Below are positions 18,230-26,076 of a DNA stretch of 64,000 nt, in pieces. This DNA comes from Rufibacter radiotolerans (lineage in GTDB: Bacteria; Bacteroidota; Bacteroidia; Cytophagales; Hymenobacteraceae): the NCBI RefSeq assembly GCF_001078055.1, contig NZ_CP010777.1, positions 186,001 to 250,000 on the forward strand, given 5' to 3'. The notes under the pieces are model-generated. The model saw only the letters and a program-made list of their open reading frames with translations, was not told the origin of the DNA and made no database searches. A program made the position numbers and the translations under genes. The stretch's first letter is position 1, and every line of letters begins with the position of its first letter.

Positions 18230-19204
18230 TTGAAAAAGGTATTAGTGACCGGTGGGAGTGGGCTTCTGGGCCATTTTCTGGTGCAGCGTCTGTTAGTGGA
18301 TGGCTTAGAGGTGGTCGCTTTGCGGAGGCAGACGTCCTCCAACTTAGATCACCCCAACCTCACTTGGGTTGAAGGCGATATTTTAGACCCGTCGTTGCTG
18401 CAAACTCTTGTCCAACATGTGGAGGAAGTATACCATTGCGCCGGTTTTGTATCCTATGCCCCCCAGGATGAAAACCTGCTGCAGCAAATAAATGTGGAGG
18501 GAACCGCCAACATTGTGAATGCCTGTCTGCAGAACGGTCAGGTGCGTTTATGCCATGTGAGCTCTATTGCGGCCATCAACAGAAAAGCCAGTGATAAAGT
18601 AATCCATGAAGACGTACAGTGGGACCCCATGGCAGAAAGGTCAGCGTATGCGTTTTCTAAGTTTTATGCTGAGATGGAAGTATGGAGAGGCATATCAGAA
18701 GGCCTGCAGGCGGTCATCGTGAACCCCTCGGTTATTCTGGGCCCCGGAGATCTGGACAGGAGCAGCACACAGTTGTATAAATATGTTCTGGACCAGCGAC
18801 CCTTTTACACCGCAGGTTATGTTAACTTTGTTGATGTACGCGATGTGGTGGAAGCCATGGTGAGACTCATGCAGGGAAACCAATGGGGCCAGCGCTTTAT
18901 TGTAAATGGCCACCAAACCTCCTATCAATCCTTTTTTGAAGCGGTAGCAAGGTTAATGGGGAAAACCCCTCCCAAATTTAAGGTCCCAGGCTGGGTAGCT
19001 GAAATTGTTTGGCGGGCTGAAGCGGTAAGAGGAAGGTTAACCGGTATCAAGCCCTTAATTACCAAAGAAACAGCCCGTATCGCAAAGGAAGCTCACTTTT
19101 TTGCGAATGATAAAGTGAAAGCAGCAACAGGCATGACGTTTCGTCCTTTGGAGGAAACCCTGCGTTGGAGTTGCGGGCAGCTTTTGCGGAGTGAATCTTT
19201 GTAA
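18230..19204 (+). CDS. NAD-dependent epimerase/dehydratase (extended SDR)
   Basis: The protein starts at a TTG (18230), because the Rossmann strand follows at once (MKKVLVTGGSGLLG, glycine motif 8-14); no ATG is available. The active site is Ser111/112 with Tyr140 and Lys144 (SAYAFSK). It is 324 residues long. Such enzymes modify nucleotide sugars or related hydroxy-carbonyl compounds; the exact substrate is unknown. It follows the phosphatase by 10 bases and may supply a sugar to the polysaccharide, or belong to lipid or terpenoid metabolism. Confidence 0.88.
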   Translation: MKKVLVTGGSGLLGHFLVQRLLVDGLEVVALRRQTSSNLDHPNLTWVEGDILDPSLLQTLVQHVEEVYHCAGFVSYAPQDENLLQQINVEGTANIVNACLQNGQVRLCHVSSIAAINRKASDKVIHEDVQWDPMAERSAYAFSKFYAEMEVWRGISEGLQAVIVNPSVILGPGDLDRSSTQLYKYVLDQRPFYTAGYVNFVDVRDVVEAMVRLMQGNQWGQRFIVNGHQTSYQSFFEAVARLMGKTPPKFKVPGWVAEIVWRAEAVRGRLTGIKPLITKETARIAKEAHFFANDKVKAATGMTFRPLEETLRWSCGQLLRSESL

Positions 19205-19264
19205 GATTCTTTTGTTGGTTTAGTGTGAAGGGTACTTTTTACCCATGTTGAGATTTACTAGTAG

Positions 19265-20665
19265 ATGGACGATAATTTTGAAGAGTTTTCCAGTGAGGAT
19301 TTAGACCTGGTACACAGGTTTGAGACCATGCAGGAAACGAATAATACACAGTTCTTTGACCTCTCAGACTATGAGAGCATTATAGACTATTACGCCAATA
19401 GTTTTAATTACAGCCAGGCTTTGAAGGCCTGTGATGCCGGTATTGCCCAATACCCTTTCTCCACTGAACTCCTGATAGACAAAGCCCAGGTGCTGGCCAT
19501 GCTGGGTGCCTTTGATGAGGCCTTGGTCTTGGTGGAAGAAGTAGCCCAGATAGATCCTGCCAATGAGGACATCCCGGTTACCAAAGGCATTATCTTCAAC
19601 CAGAAGGGAGACTTTGCCCAAGCCATTGATTTCTTTAAGCAGGCGGCAGAGCAATCTGAGGTGAAGGATGATATTTACTTCAACATCGGGCTTTCTTACC
19701 AGAGCTGGGGCAAGTTCAAGGCGGCCATGAAGTACTACAAGCGTAGTCTGCGGTTGAACATAGAAAATGAGCTGGCCTTGCAGGAATTACTGTATTGTCT
19801 GGAAGTGACCGGTGAAGGAGAGGGCGTGATCGCCTTTTTCCAGGAATTTGTAGATGAGGATCCTTATTCGGCCATGGCCTGGTTTAACTTAGGGTTAGCG
19901 CAAAGTAGGCTGGGGAACTATGAGAAAGCCGTAGCTTCCTATGAGTATGCCACTTTGATCCAGCCTGACCTGGCTCCGGCTTTCGTGAACCTGGCCAATA
20001 ACTATGTTTATCTGGGAGAGTTCACCAAAGCCATCGAGGCTTTTCAGGGAGCATTGGAGCACACAGAGCCCAATGCAGATATTCTTTGCAACATTGGCGA
20101 GTGCTATGAAAAGCTTTCGCAGTGGGATTTGGCTCATAAGTATTACGTAAAGGCCATTGACCTTTCTCCTGAGATGGACGAGGCCTGGTTTGGTATTGGC
20201 GTGATCCTTGACCTGCAAGGTAAATGGCTGGAAGCAGTCCATTATTATCGGAAGGCTATTTCCTTTTACGCCGACAATGTAGACTATTGGTTGGCCCTGG
20301 CGGCGGCGGAGTATCAGTTGGGCAATGTCATCTCTAGCGTGGAAGCCTATGAGCAGGCCAGCAACCTGTCCCCTGAAAACAAAGATATCTGGCTGAACTG
20401 GTCCATTATCCTGTATGAGCAAGGCAATTTTGAGGGCGCTATTGACCTTCTAATAAATGCCTTAGAGCTTCAGCCAGACGAAGCCGAACTGCAGTACAGG
20501 CTCTGTGCCTACAGTTTAGCCGCAGGAAAGTATAAGCAGGCATACAATTATCTGGAAAATGCTTTAATTTTGGACTTCGATAAGCATAGACTTCTCTTTG
20601 AGTTCTTTCCAGAGCTGGAATCGCAGCGGGCCCTGGCCCGTCTCATTGACCAGTATCGCAAATAA
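19265..20665 (+). CDS. Tetratricopeptide repeat protein
   Basis: The 466-residue protein begins with an acidic segment (MDDNFEEFSSEDLDL) and continues as about ten TPR units, for example AWFNLGLAQSRLGNYEKAVASYEYA and AFVNLANNYVYLGEFTKAIEAF. There is no signal peptide or membrane segment, so it is a cytoplasmic scaffold. Its partner is not evident. It lies 60 bases after the epimerase and 10 bases before the ComA-like gene, probably in the same transcription unit. Confidence 0.9.
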   Translation: MDDNFEEFSSEDLDLVHRFETMQETNNTQFFDLSDYESIIDYYANSFNYSQALKACDAGIAQYPFSTELLIDKAQVLAMLGAFDEALVLVEEVAQIDPANEDIPVTKGIIFNQKGDFAQAIDFFKQAAEQSEVKDDIYFNIGLSYQSWGKFKAAMKYYKRSLRLNIENELALQELLYCLEVTGEGEGVIAFFQEFVDEDPYSAMAWFNLGLAQSRLGNYEKAVASYEYATLIQPDLAPAFVNLANNYVYLGEFTKAIEAFQGALEHTEPNADILCNIGECYEKLSQWDLAHKYYVKAIDLSPEMDEAWFGIGVILDLQGKWLEAVHYYRKAISFYADNVDYWLALAAAEYQLGNVISSVEAYEQASNLSPENKDIWLNWSIILYEQGNFEGAIDLLINALELQPDEAELQYRLCAYSLAAGKYKQAYNYLENALILDFDKHRLLFEFFPELESQRALARLIDQYRK

Positions 20666-20675
20666 ACCCCTAAAC

Positions 20676-21458
20676 ATGAATTACGAACTTTCCCACCTTC
20701 CAGAACGCACCTCTAAACCCAGAGAGAGCGGATTTACCATGGCCATGGACAAAGGCCTGAGTTTACGAGAAGCCGAAAACTTTGCCGAGGTTGCCGGAGA
20801 GTATGTAGATATTGTGAAGCTGGGCTGGGCTACGTCATTCGTGACGCCTAATTTGGATAAGAAACTGGCCATTTTCAGAGAAGCCGGTCTGCCTTTCTAT
20901 TTTGGGGGTACCTTGTTTGAAGCCTTTATCATTAGAGGCCAGTTTGATGACTACCGCCGTCTGCTGGATAAATATAAGCTAGAGTTTGCCGAAGTGTCTG
21001 ATGGCTCCCTTGAAATGGACCATGACCTCAAGTGCCAATACATCCGGACTTTGTCTGAGCAGGTAACGGTCCTGTCTGAGGTAGGCTCCAAAGACGCGGA
21101 GAAGATTATCCCTCCCTATAAATGGATTAGCCTGATGCAGGCCGAATTGGATGCTGGCGCCTGGAAGGTGATCGGGGAGTCCAGAGAGGCCGGTAACGTG
21201 GGCCTGTTCCGTTCCACCGGTGAGGTGAGAAGCGGTCTGGTGGAGGAGATCCTCACTAAGATCCCGTTTGAGAAAATTATCTGGGAGGCCCCACAGAAAG
21301 CGCAGCAGGTCTTCTTTATCAAATTACTGGGGGCCAACGTGAACTTGGGTAATATCTCGCCTAATGAAATTATCCCGCTGGAAACTATCCGTTTGGGCCT
21401 GAGAGGCGATACGTTCACCCACTTCCTGGCCAAGGAAATGTTAGATAAACTGGTTTAA
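20676..21458 (+). CDS. comA: Phosphosulfolactate synthase family (ComA)
   Basis: The start is ATG 20676 (MNYELSHLPE), 10 bases after the TPR gene. The 260-residue protein matches the ComA TIM barrel: VDIVKLGWATS (Lys48), FYFGGTLFEAF, AEVSDGSLEM, IWEAPQKAQQ and GANVNLGNI. In methanogens ComA adds sulfite to phosphoenolpyruvate to give phosphosulfolactate for coenzyme M. Bacteria of this group make no coenzyme M, so the product probably feeds another sulfonate, such as a sulfonolipid or sulfolactate. No comB or comC homologue is in the window. Confidence 0.88.
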   Translation: MNYELSHLPERTSKPRESGFTMAMDKGLSLREAENFAEVAGEYVDIVKLGWATSFVTPNLDKKLAIFREAGLPFYFGGTLFEAFIIRGQFDDYRRLLDKYKLEFAEVSDGSLEMDHDLKCQYIRTLSEQVTVLSEVGSKDAEKIIPPYKWISLMQAELDAGAWKVIGESREAGNVGLFRSTGEVRSGLVEEILTKIPFEKIIWEAPQKAQQVFFIKLLGANVNLGNISPNEIIPLETIRLGLRGDTFTHFLAKEMLDKLV

Positions 21459-21476
21459 CCCAATAGCTTTTTCATA

Positions 21477-22121
21477 ATGGAGTTACTCCGGCAGTTCATT
21501 GATTTGTTTTTACACCTGGACCAGCACCTCAGTCAGATTATCTCTGATTATGGCACCTGGACCTACGTGATCCTTTTCCTGATCATCTTTGTGGAAACCG
21601 GGGTGGTGGTCATGCCTTTTCTGCCAGGAGACTCGCTTCTCTTTGCCGCCGGGGCCTTTGCCGCGACCGGGGTGCTGAACGTGTGGTGGCTGGTGCTGCT
21701 GCTGTTCATTGCGGCTTTTCTGGGCGATACGCTTAACTATTTGATAGGCGATTATTTTGGGCCCAAGGTGTTCAAACGAGATTACCGCTTCCTGAAGCGG
21801 GAGTACCTGTACAAGACCCAGGCCTTCTATGAGAAGCACGGGGGCAAAACCATCATCTTCGCCCGGTTTATCCCTATCATCCGTACGTTCGCGCCGTTTG
21901 TGGCTGGGGTAGGGACCATGAAATACAGTAAATTCCTGTCTTACAACGTAATTGGTGGCTTTTTGTGGGTGGCTGGTTTCGTGCTGGCCGGCTTTGTCTT
22001 CGGGAACATTCCGGCAGTAAAAAAGAATTTTACGCTGGTGATCTTCGGGATCATCCTTATCTCCATCATCCCGCCGGTGATTGAGTTAGTAAAACATAAA
22101 TTTAGCCCCAAACAGCAATAG
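21477..22121 (+). CDS. DedA-family inner membrane protein
   Basis: The 214-residue protein has the DedA/VTT core: [39 protein letters not shown], and the charged motif [17 protein letters not shown], with about five membrane segments. DedA proteins are needed for membrane homeostasis and several act as undecaprenyl phosphate or lipid transporters. It lies 18 bases after the ComA-like gene and 26 before aroE. Confidence 0.92.
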   Translation: MELLRQFIDLFLHLDQHLSQIISDYGTWTYVILFLIIFVETGVVVMPFLPGDSLLFAAGAFAATGVLNVWWLVLLLFIAAFLGDTLNYLIGDYFGPKVFKRDYRFLKREYLYKTQAFYEKHGGKTIIFARFIPIIRTFAPFVAGVGTMKYSKFLSYNVIGGFLWVAGFVLAGFVFGNIPAVKKNFTLVIFGIILISIIPPVIELVKHKFSPKQQ

Positions 22122-22147
22122 GGTCGTTCGCACCCTTCTCTCCAGAT

Positions 22148-22885
22148 ATGCATAATGACTACGGGCTAATAGGCTATAAGCTTACCCACTCTTTCTCTCA
22201 GAAATATTTCACTGATAAATTCATCTCTGAGGGGATCAAGGACAGCCAGTACCATTTGTTTGAGCTGGATTGTATTGCCGAACTACCGGCGCTCCTGAAA
22301 CGGTACCCCAACCTGAAGGGGTTAAACGTGACTATTCCTTACAAGGAAGCCATTATCCCCTATCTGGATGAGCTGGAGCCTACCGCAGCCAAGATAGGCG
22401 CCATCAACGTGGTGAAGTTTGAGAACGGCAAACTCATTGGCCACAACTCAGACTACCAGGGGTTTATGCAGTCCCTCCAAAATTTCTACCATTGTTACTC
22501 CCAGTCGCAGGCCCTGGTGCTGGGCACGGGCGGTGCAGCCAAGGCTGTCATGGCCGCTTTGGAGTACATGAACATCGCCTACAAGGTGGTGTCCAGGGAG
22601 AAAAGGCCCGGCATGCTGACCTACCAGGAGCTTTCTCCCAGCGTGATGTCGGCTGTATCACTGATCATCAATGCCTCGCCGGTGGGTACCTATCCCAAGG
22701 TAGACGAGGCCCCGGCCATTCCGTATGAGCTGCTGTCTGGCCACCACTATCTGTATGACCTGGTCTACAACCCTTCTCAAACCCTTTTCCTGCAGCGCGG
22801 CCAGCAGATGGGCGCCAAAACCATAAACGGCTACGAGATGCTTTGCCTTCAGGCCGAGGTGGCTTGGCAAATCTGGCACAGCTAG
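22148..22885 (+). CDS. aroE: Shikimate dehydrogenase
   Basis: The 245-residue enzyme reduces dehydroshikimate with NADPH in aromatic amino acid synthesis. Substrate-binding motifs are YGLIGYKLTHSFSQ at the start and NVTIPYK with the catalytic Lys66; Asp102 in HNSDYQG completes the pair. The NADP motif is VLGTGGAAKAV. The protein is a little shorter than E. coli AroE, as is usual in this phylum. It is the last gene of the rightward run. Confidence 0.95.
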   Translation: MHNDYGLIGYKLTHSFSQKYFTDKFISEGIKDSQYHLFELDCIAELPALLKRYPNLKGLNVTIPYKEAIIPYLDELEPTAAKIGAINVVKFENGKLIGHNSDYQGFMQSLQNFYHCYSQSQALVLGTGGAAKAVMAALEYMNIAYKVVSREKRPGMLTYQELSPSVMSAVSLIINASPVGTYPKVDEAPAIPYELLSGHHYLYDLVYNPSQTLFLQRGQQMGAKTINGYEMLCLQAEVAWQIWHS

Positions 22886-22887
22886 GC

Positions 22888-22925
22888 TGTTTATAGCCCG
22901 TTTTTAGCAAAAGAAGCCTAAACCA
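22888..22925. repeat. Dispersed palindromic repeat, copy 3 (degenerate)
   Basis: GTTTATAGCCC GTTTTTAGCAAAAG AAGCCTAAAC, directly after aroE. Several mismatches from the family core. Confidence 0.45.
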
Positions 22926-23071
22926 GCTTCGTCCTTCCTACTTATATCTGAGTAAAATTCATCTAGTGCCCTGAAAAAACCGGGAAAATATTCTTTTCCC
23001 TGATTTGCCGTGCAACCTTTGGCGCTCTGCCGGGCTCTTACCAGTGGAAGCTACCTTTACCAGAACCTCCG

Positions 23072-23647
23072 TTGAAGATTTTCAAATCCAGAGATTCCTC
23101 CGAGGCTGACCTCATCAAAGAGGCCGTGGCCGGCAAGCGGAACGCCCAGCAACTGCTGTACCAACGGTACGCGGGCAAGATGCTGGCGGTAAGCAAGAGG
23201 TATGCCCGCACGGATTTTGAGGCCGAAGATATACTGCAGGATGCTTTTGTGAAGGTGTTTCTGTACCTGAAGACCTTTAAAGGCGAATGCCCCCTGGAGT
23301 TCTGGATCAAGCGGATTGTCATCAACACGGCCATCAAACACCAGCACAGCAACCGGCACCTCATGGTCACCGACCAGGAAGAAGAGTGGGATGTAGCCTC
23401 TGAGCATGATTCTCTGGATGGCCAGTTCGCTTATGAGGAGCTGTTACAATTGGTGCGGGACCTTCCGCCGCGGTACCAGGCGGTGTTTAACCTATATGCT
23501 ATTGAGGGTTTCTCCCACAAGGAAATAGGGGAGATGCTGGACATCACTGAAAGTACTTCTAAGTCACAATATTCCCGGGCCCGGGCCAGTCTAAGACAGG
23601 CCTTGCTACGGTTAAAAGAGCAGTACCATGAAAAAATCACCGGCTGA
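23072..23647 (+). CDS. ECF-family RNA polymerase sigma factor
   Basis: The 191-residue protein starts at a TTG (23072; MKIFKSRDSSEADLIKEA), as no ATG precedes region 2. Region 2 is QQLLYQRYAGKMLAVSKRYA..EAEDILQDAFVKVF, and region 4 is LPPRYQAVFNLYAIEGFSHKEIGEMLDITESTSKSQYSRA. It directs polymerase to a small regulon. Its last 20 bases overlap the next gene, whose product is probably its membrane-bound regulator. A CCTTTG motif at 23016-23021 may be part of its promoter. Confidence 0.93.
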   Translation: MKIFKSRDSSEADLIKEAVAGKRNAQQLLYQRYAGKMLAVSKRYARTDFEAEDILQDAFVKVFLYLKTFKGECPLEFWIKRIVINTAIKHQHSNRHLMVTDQEEEWDVASEHDSLDGQFAYEELLQLVRDLPPRYQAVFNLYAIEGFSHKEIGEMLDITESTSKSQYSRARASLRQALLRLKEQYHEKITG

Positions 23648-25187
23648 GCAGAAGCAAGGTCAGTCTGTGGAGGAGGTGTTCCGAAACGGATTGGCAGACG
23701 CGGAGTCTACCCCGCCTCCGCGCATCTGGGAGAACCTGGATACTATATTGGAGAACCAGGAACTGCACCATTACCGGAAGCAGGCAAAATGGTACCGTTC
23801 CATTGCCGCCGCCGCCTTGCTGCTGTTGATCTCCTTTTCTATTTTCCTCTGGAAGAATGGCGCCACCCCAGCCACGCAGCCGCAGGAATCGCTGGCTTCT
23901 ACCGCTATCACCAATAACGCTCCCGCTCAACCAGAAAGCAACCAGCCAGCTCCAACCGCAAAGAAACCGGTAGAAAAGCTCGCGGCTGTTTCAGGCACGT
24001 TTTCCGGAAAACAGGGCCAAAACAGAAATTTGAATAGCAAGCCTTTGGGCGCTGGCCGAATCTATGAGAGAAAGCCAGGGACTGAAACAACAAACGCCAT
24101 CGCTCACTCAGGTTCCAACCAAGCCAGAATTAGCCAGAAGCTACAGGAAGCACCTAACAACTTTGTAACCCCAACCGCTGCTGGTACATTAGCTTCCGCA
24201 GAGGCTAAGGGTTCTGTAGAAGAACTTTCCGCTTTAGCGGGGCGGGTTGGTGAAATAAACGCCTTGGCAGTAACCGCAGATTCTGTTCAGCCTGCCCGGG
24301 CCAAGACCATCTTGCTGCAGAAGCAGGCAGAGACATCTGCGGTAGCCGTGGTGACTCCTGCGGAGAAAGAGGAAAAGAACCCCACTGGTACCGTGCAGCG
24401 CTGGAGCCTGGCCGTGGCGTATAGTCCGCAGTATGCGTACGCCCCCGTAAAGCTGGGGCAGGCCAGCAATGCGCCTATGGCCTCCTTCTCGCAACCCGAG
24501 ATGGCCAATGAGTACCAGGAGGCAGTAAACGAATACAATAACAGCTACAGCCCTACCTATTCTTACAGCACCATGGTAGGGGCCAGCTATCAGATCAATG
24601 AAAAGTGGCAGCTAGAGAGCGGGTTCCTGTATACCCAGAACGAAGCCAAGACCAGCTCCTCTTTTTTGGTATCTGGCGGCGCAGGGAGCAGGAACCAGTC
24701 ATTTGACGGTCTAGCGCTAGCTACCAGCGCCAAGAATGTGCCGCTGGTAGCCAATGCTCTCCATTCAGACGCTTCTCCCACTTCTATGTCTGTGAGCCGC
24801 ACCACGCAGTACAATACCCGGTACAAGTACCAGCAGTTGGGGCTGCCGCTGCGGGTGGCTTACCGGCATAACTTAAAAAAGTTTTTTGGCTATCTGGCTG
24901 GAGGCGTGCACGTAAACCTATTATTGCAGAACAGCATTACGCCAGAGACAATGCAGGTAGAAGCGTTGCGTTTTAGTTTCAAGGATAAAGATTCGCCGTA
25001 TAAAGCCTGGCAGTTTGCCACGTCTACCTCCCTGGGGTTGGGGTATGAGGTGTCAAAAAACATGAGCCTAATAGTGGCGCCAGAACTTAATTATTCCCTT
25101 ACGCCTTTGCTACGGGAAGAACAGCAGCAGACAGACGCATACCAGCTAGGCGTGAGCATTGGCGGAAGATGGCGTCTGGGTAAATAA
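23628..25187 (+). CDS. Membrane-anchored anti-sigma-like protein with C-terminal outer-membrane beta-barrel-like domain
   Basis: The 519-residue protein has a 55-residue cytoplasmic-type N-terminus (PPPRIWENLDTILEN), one membrane segment (SIAAAALLLLISFSIFLW, about 62-79), a long Ala/Pro/Gln-rich linker (80-250), and a C-terminal region of amphipathic beta strands (WSLAVAYSPQYAYAP .. YQLGVSIGGRWRLGK) resembling outer membrane beta-barrel proteins. The overlap with the sigma gene suggests it restrains that sigma factor. A copy of the dispersed palindrome lies inside the linker (around residues 121-132), coding VSGTFSGKQGQN. How one protein could span with both an inner membrane segment and a barrel is unclear. 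Confidence 0.75.
   Translation: MKKSPAEQKQGQSVEEVFRNGLADAESTPPPRIWENLDTILENQELHHYRKQAKWYRSIAAAALLLLISFSIFLWKNGATPATQPQESLASTAITNNAPAQPESNQPAPTAKKPVEKLAAVSGTFSGKQGQNRNLNSKPLGAGRIYERKPGTETTNAIAHSGSNQARISQKLQEAPNNFVTPTAAGTLASAEAKGSVEELSALAGRVGEINALAVTADSVQPARAKTILLQKQAETSAVAVVTPAEKEEKNPTGTVQRWSLAVAYSPQYAYAPVKLGQASNAPMASFSQPEMANEYQEAVNEYNNSYSPTYSYSTMVGASYQINEKWQLESGFLYTQNEAKTSSSFLVSGGAGSRNQSFDGLALATSAKNVPLVANALHSDASPTSMSVSRTTQYNTRYKYQQLGLPLRVAYRHNLKKFFGYLAGGVHVNLLLQNSITPETMQVEALRFSFKDKDSPYKAWQFATSTSLGLGYEVSKNMSLIVAPELNYSLTPLLREEQQQTDAYQLGVSIGGRWRLGK
23987..24024. repeat. Dispersed palindromic repeat, copy 4, inside a coding sequence
   Basis: CTGTTTCAGGCAC GTTTTCCGGAAAAC AGGGCCAAAAC. It is in frame and translated in the linker of the sigma-associated membrane protein. 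This is the only coding copy seen. Confidence 0.85.
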
Positions 25188-25280
25188 GTAGGAAGTAACT
25201 TTTTGCCTGCAATAGGGGTCTAAGGAATATTAATGGTCTCCTTTATTCTGCAGGAGTTTATTATTTTAGTGATTACCAGT

Positions 25281-25496
25281 ATGAATACCACTTACTCATT
25301 CCATAAAGTAGCCAGAACGTGGGCTATGATCTTTTCGGTGCCCCTGTACATTGGCGGTACTTCCCTTTGGCTTAAAGAAGAAATCAAAGACGTGGTAAAT
25401 GAGAAAGAGGCGCAAATGCTTTCCTCTATTAAAGAGGAAATGAAAAAGTCGCTGGCCCACAAAAAACAAAAGCAACAAACCTTTCTGCTCCCGTAA
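25281..25496 (+). CDS. Small hypothetical protein with one hydrophobic segment
   Basis: The 71-residue frame starts at ATG 25281 (MNTTYSFHKV). It has a possible membrane segment (WAMIFSVPLYIGGTSLW) followed by a charged helix rich in Lys and Glu (KEEIKDVVNEKEAQML). I do not recognise a family. The coding look, with an amphipathic C-terminus, supports a real gene, but only moderately. Confidence 0.4.
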   Translation: MNTTYSFHKVARTWAMIFSVPLYIGGTSLWLKEEIKDVVNEKEAQMLSSIKEEMKKSLAHKKQKQQTFLLP

Positions 25497-25540
25497 GCAA
25501 ACCCTACTCGGGTACACCCAGAAAAACTGAGATATCCCTT

Positions 25541-25898
25541 ATGCAACATTGGAAAGCGGCTCTCCTGCTGAGCGCGGGGCTGGCCTCTTTAGTCTCCTGC
25601 AAGCCTGAGGAAGTGCTCAGTGAATGTTTTCCGGCGGTAGTTTTGGACCAGGGCTGCGGCACCGTCCTGGCTATTCTAGACCCCAGAGCCGCCCAGGTAG
25701 TAGACACCCAACCCAGCCATGATACCGTCTACGTCAATACCTTTGACCTGCACCCCATTTATCAGGTAGCCGGAAAAAAAACTGTACATCACCATCGAAG
25801 CCGCCAACGCCAATGAAGTACCGGAGTGCCCCGGCTTCACTCCTAAGATCTACCCGCATATCAAGATATCCAGTGTGCAGGAAACCGCCTGTCAATGA
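25541..25898 (+). pseudogene. Small lipoprotein gene with a frameshift at an A8 tract
   Basis: From ATG 25541 the frame codes a lipoprotein signal (LLSAGLASLVSCKPEE) and then FPAVVLDQGCGTVLAIL. At the run of eight A (25774-25781) the frame breaks; the zero frame continues into KKTVHHHRSRQRQ and stops at 25816. Removing one A gives GKKLYITIEAANANEVPECPG and a stop at 25898, a 118-residue protein with cysteines in both halves. The gene is therefore either a recent pseudogene, a sequencing error, or one that relies on slippage at the A tract. The family is unknown. Confidence 0.65.
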
Positions 25899-25956
25899 GG
25901 CAGTGCCCTTGGGTAGCGATAAAAAATAACCTGATTTCCTTATTCTAGGAGTAAAG

Positions 25957-25996
25957 GCGTTTTAGGCCCATTTTCCTGAAAACAGGCGTAAAACGC
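25957..25996. repeat. Dispersed palindromic repeat, copy 5
   Basis: GCGTTTTAGGCCC ATTTTCCTGAAAAC AGGCGTAAAACGC: a near-perfect palindrome between the lipoprotein gene and uvrB. Confidence 0.88.
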
Positions 25997-26051
25997 TACC
26001 TAATTTAGCGCAATGCTAAACTCTATTGCTTTTACTGGTGTTATAATACGT

Positions 26052-26059
26052 TATCTTTG
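26052..26059 (+). promoter_or_regulatory. Predicted -7 element of the uvrB promoter
   Basis: TATCTTTG matches the Bacteroidetes -7 consensus exactly and lies 17 bases before the uvrB ATG. A TTG at 26026-26028 is 23 bases upstream, slightly long. The mRNA leader would be very short. Confidence 0.55.
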
Positions 26060-26076
26060 ATTGTATTTCGCACCAC

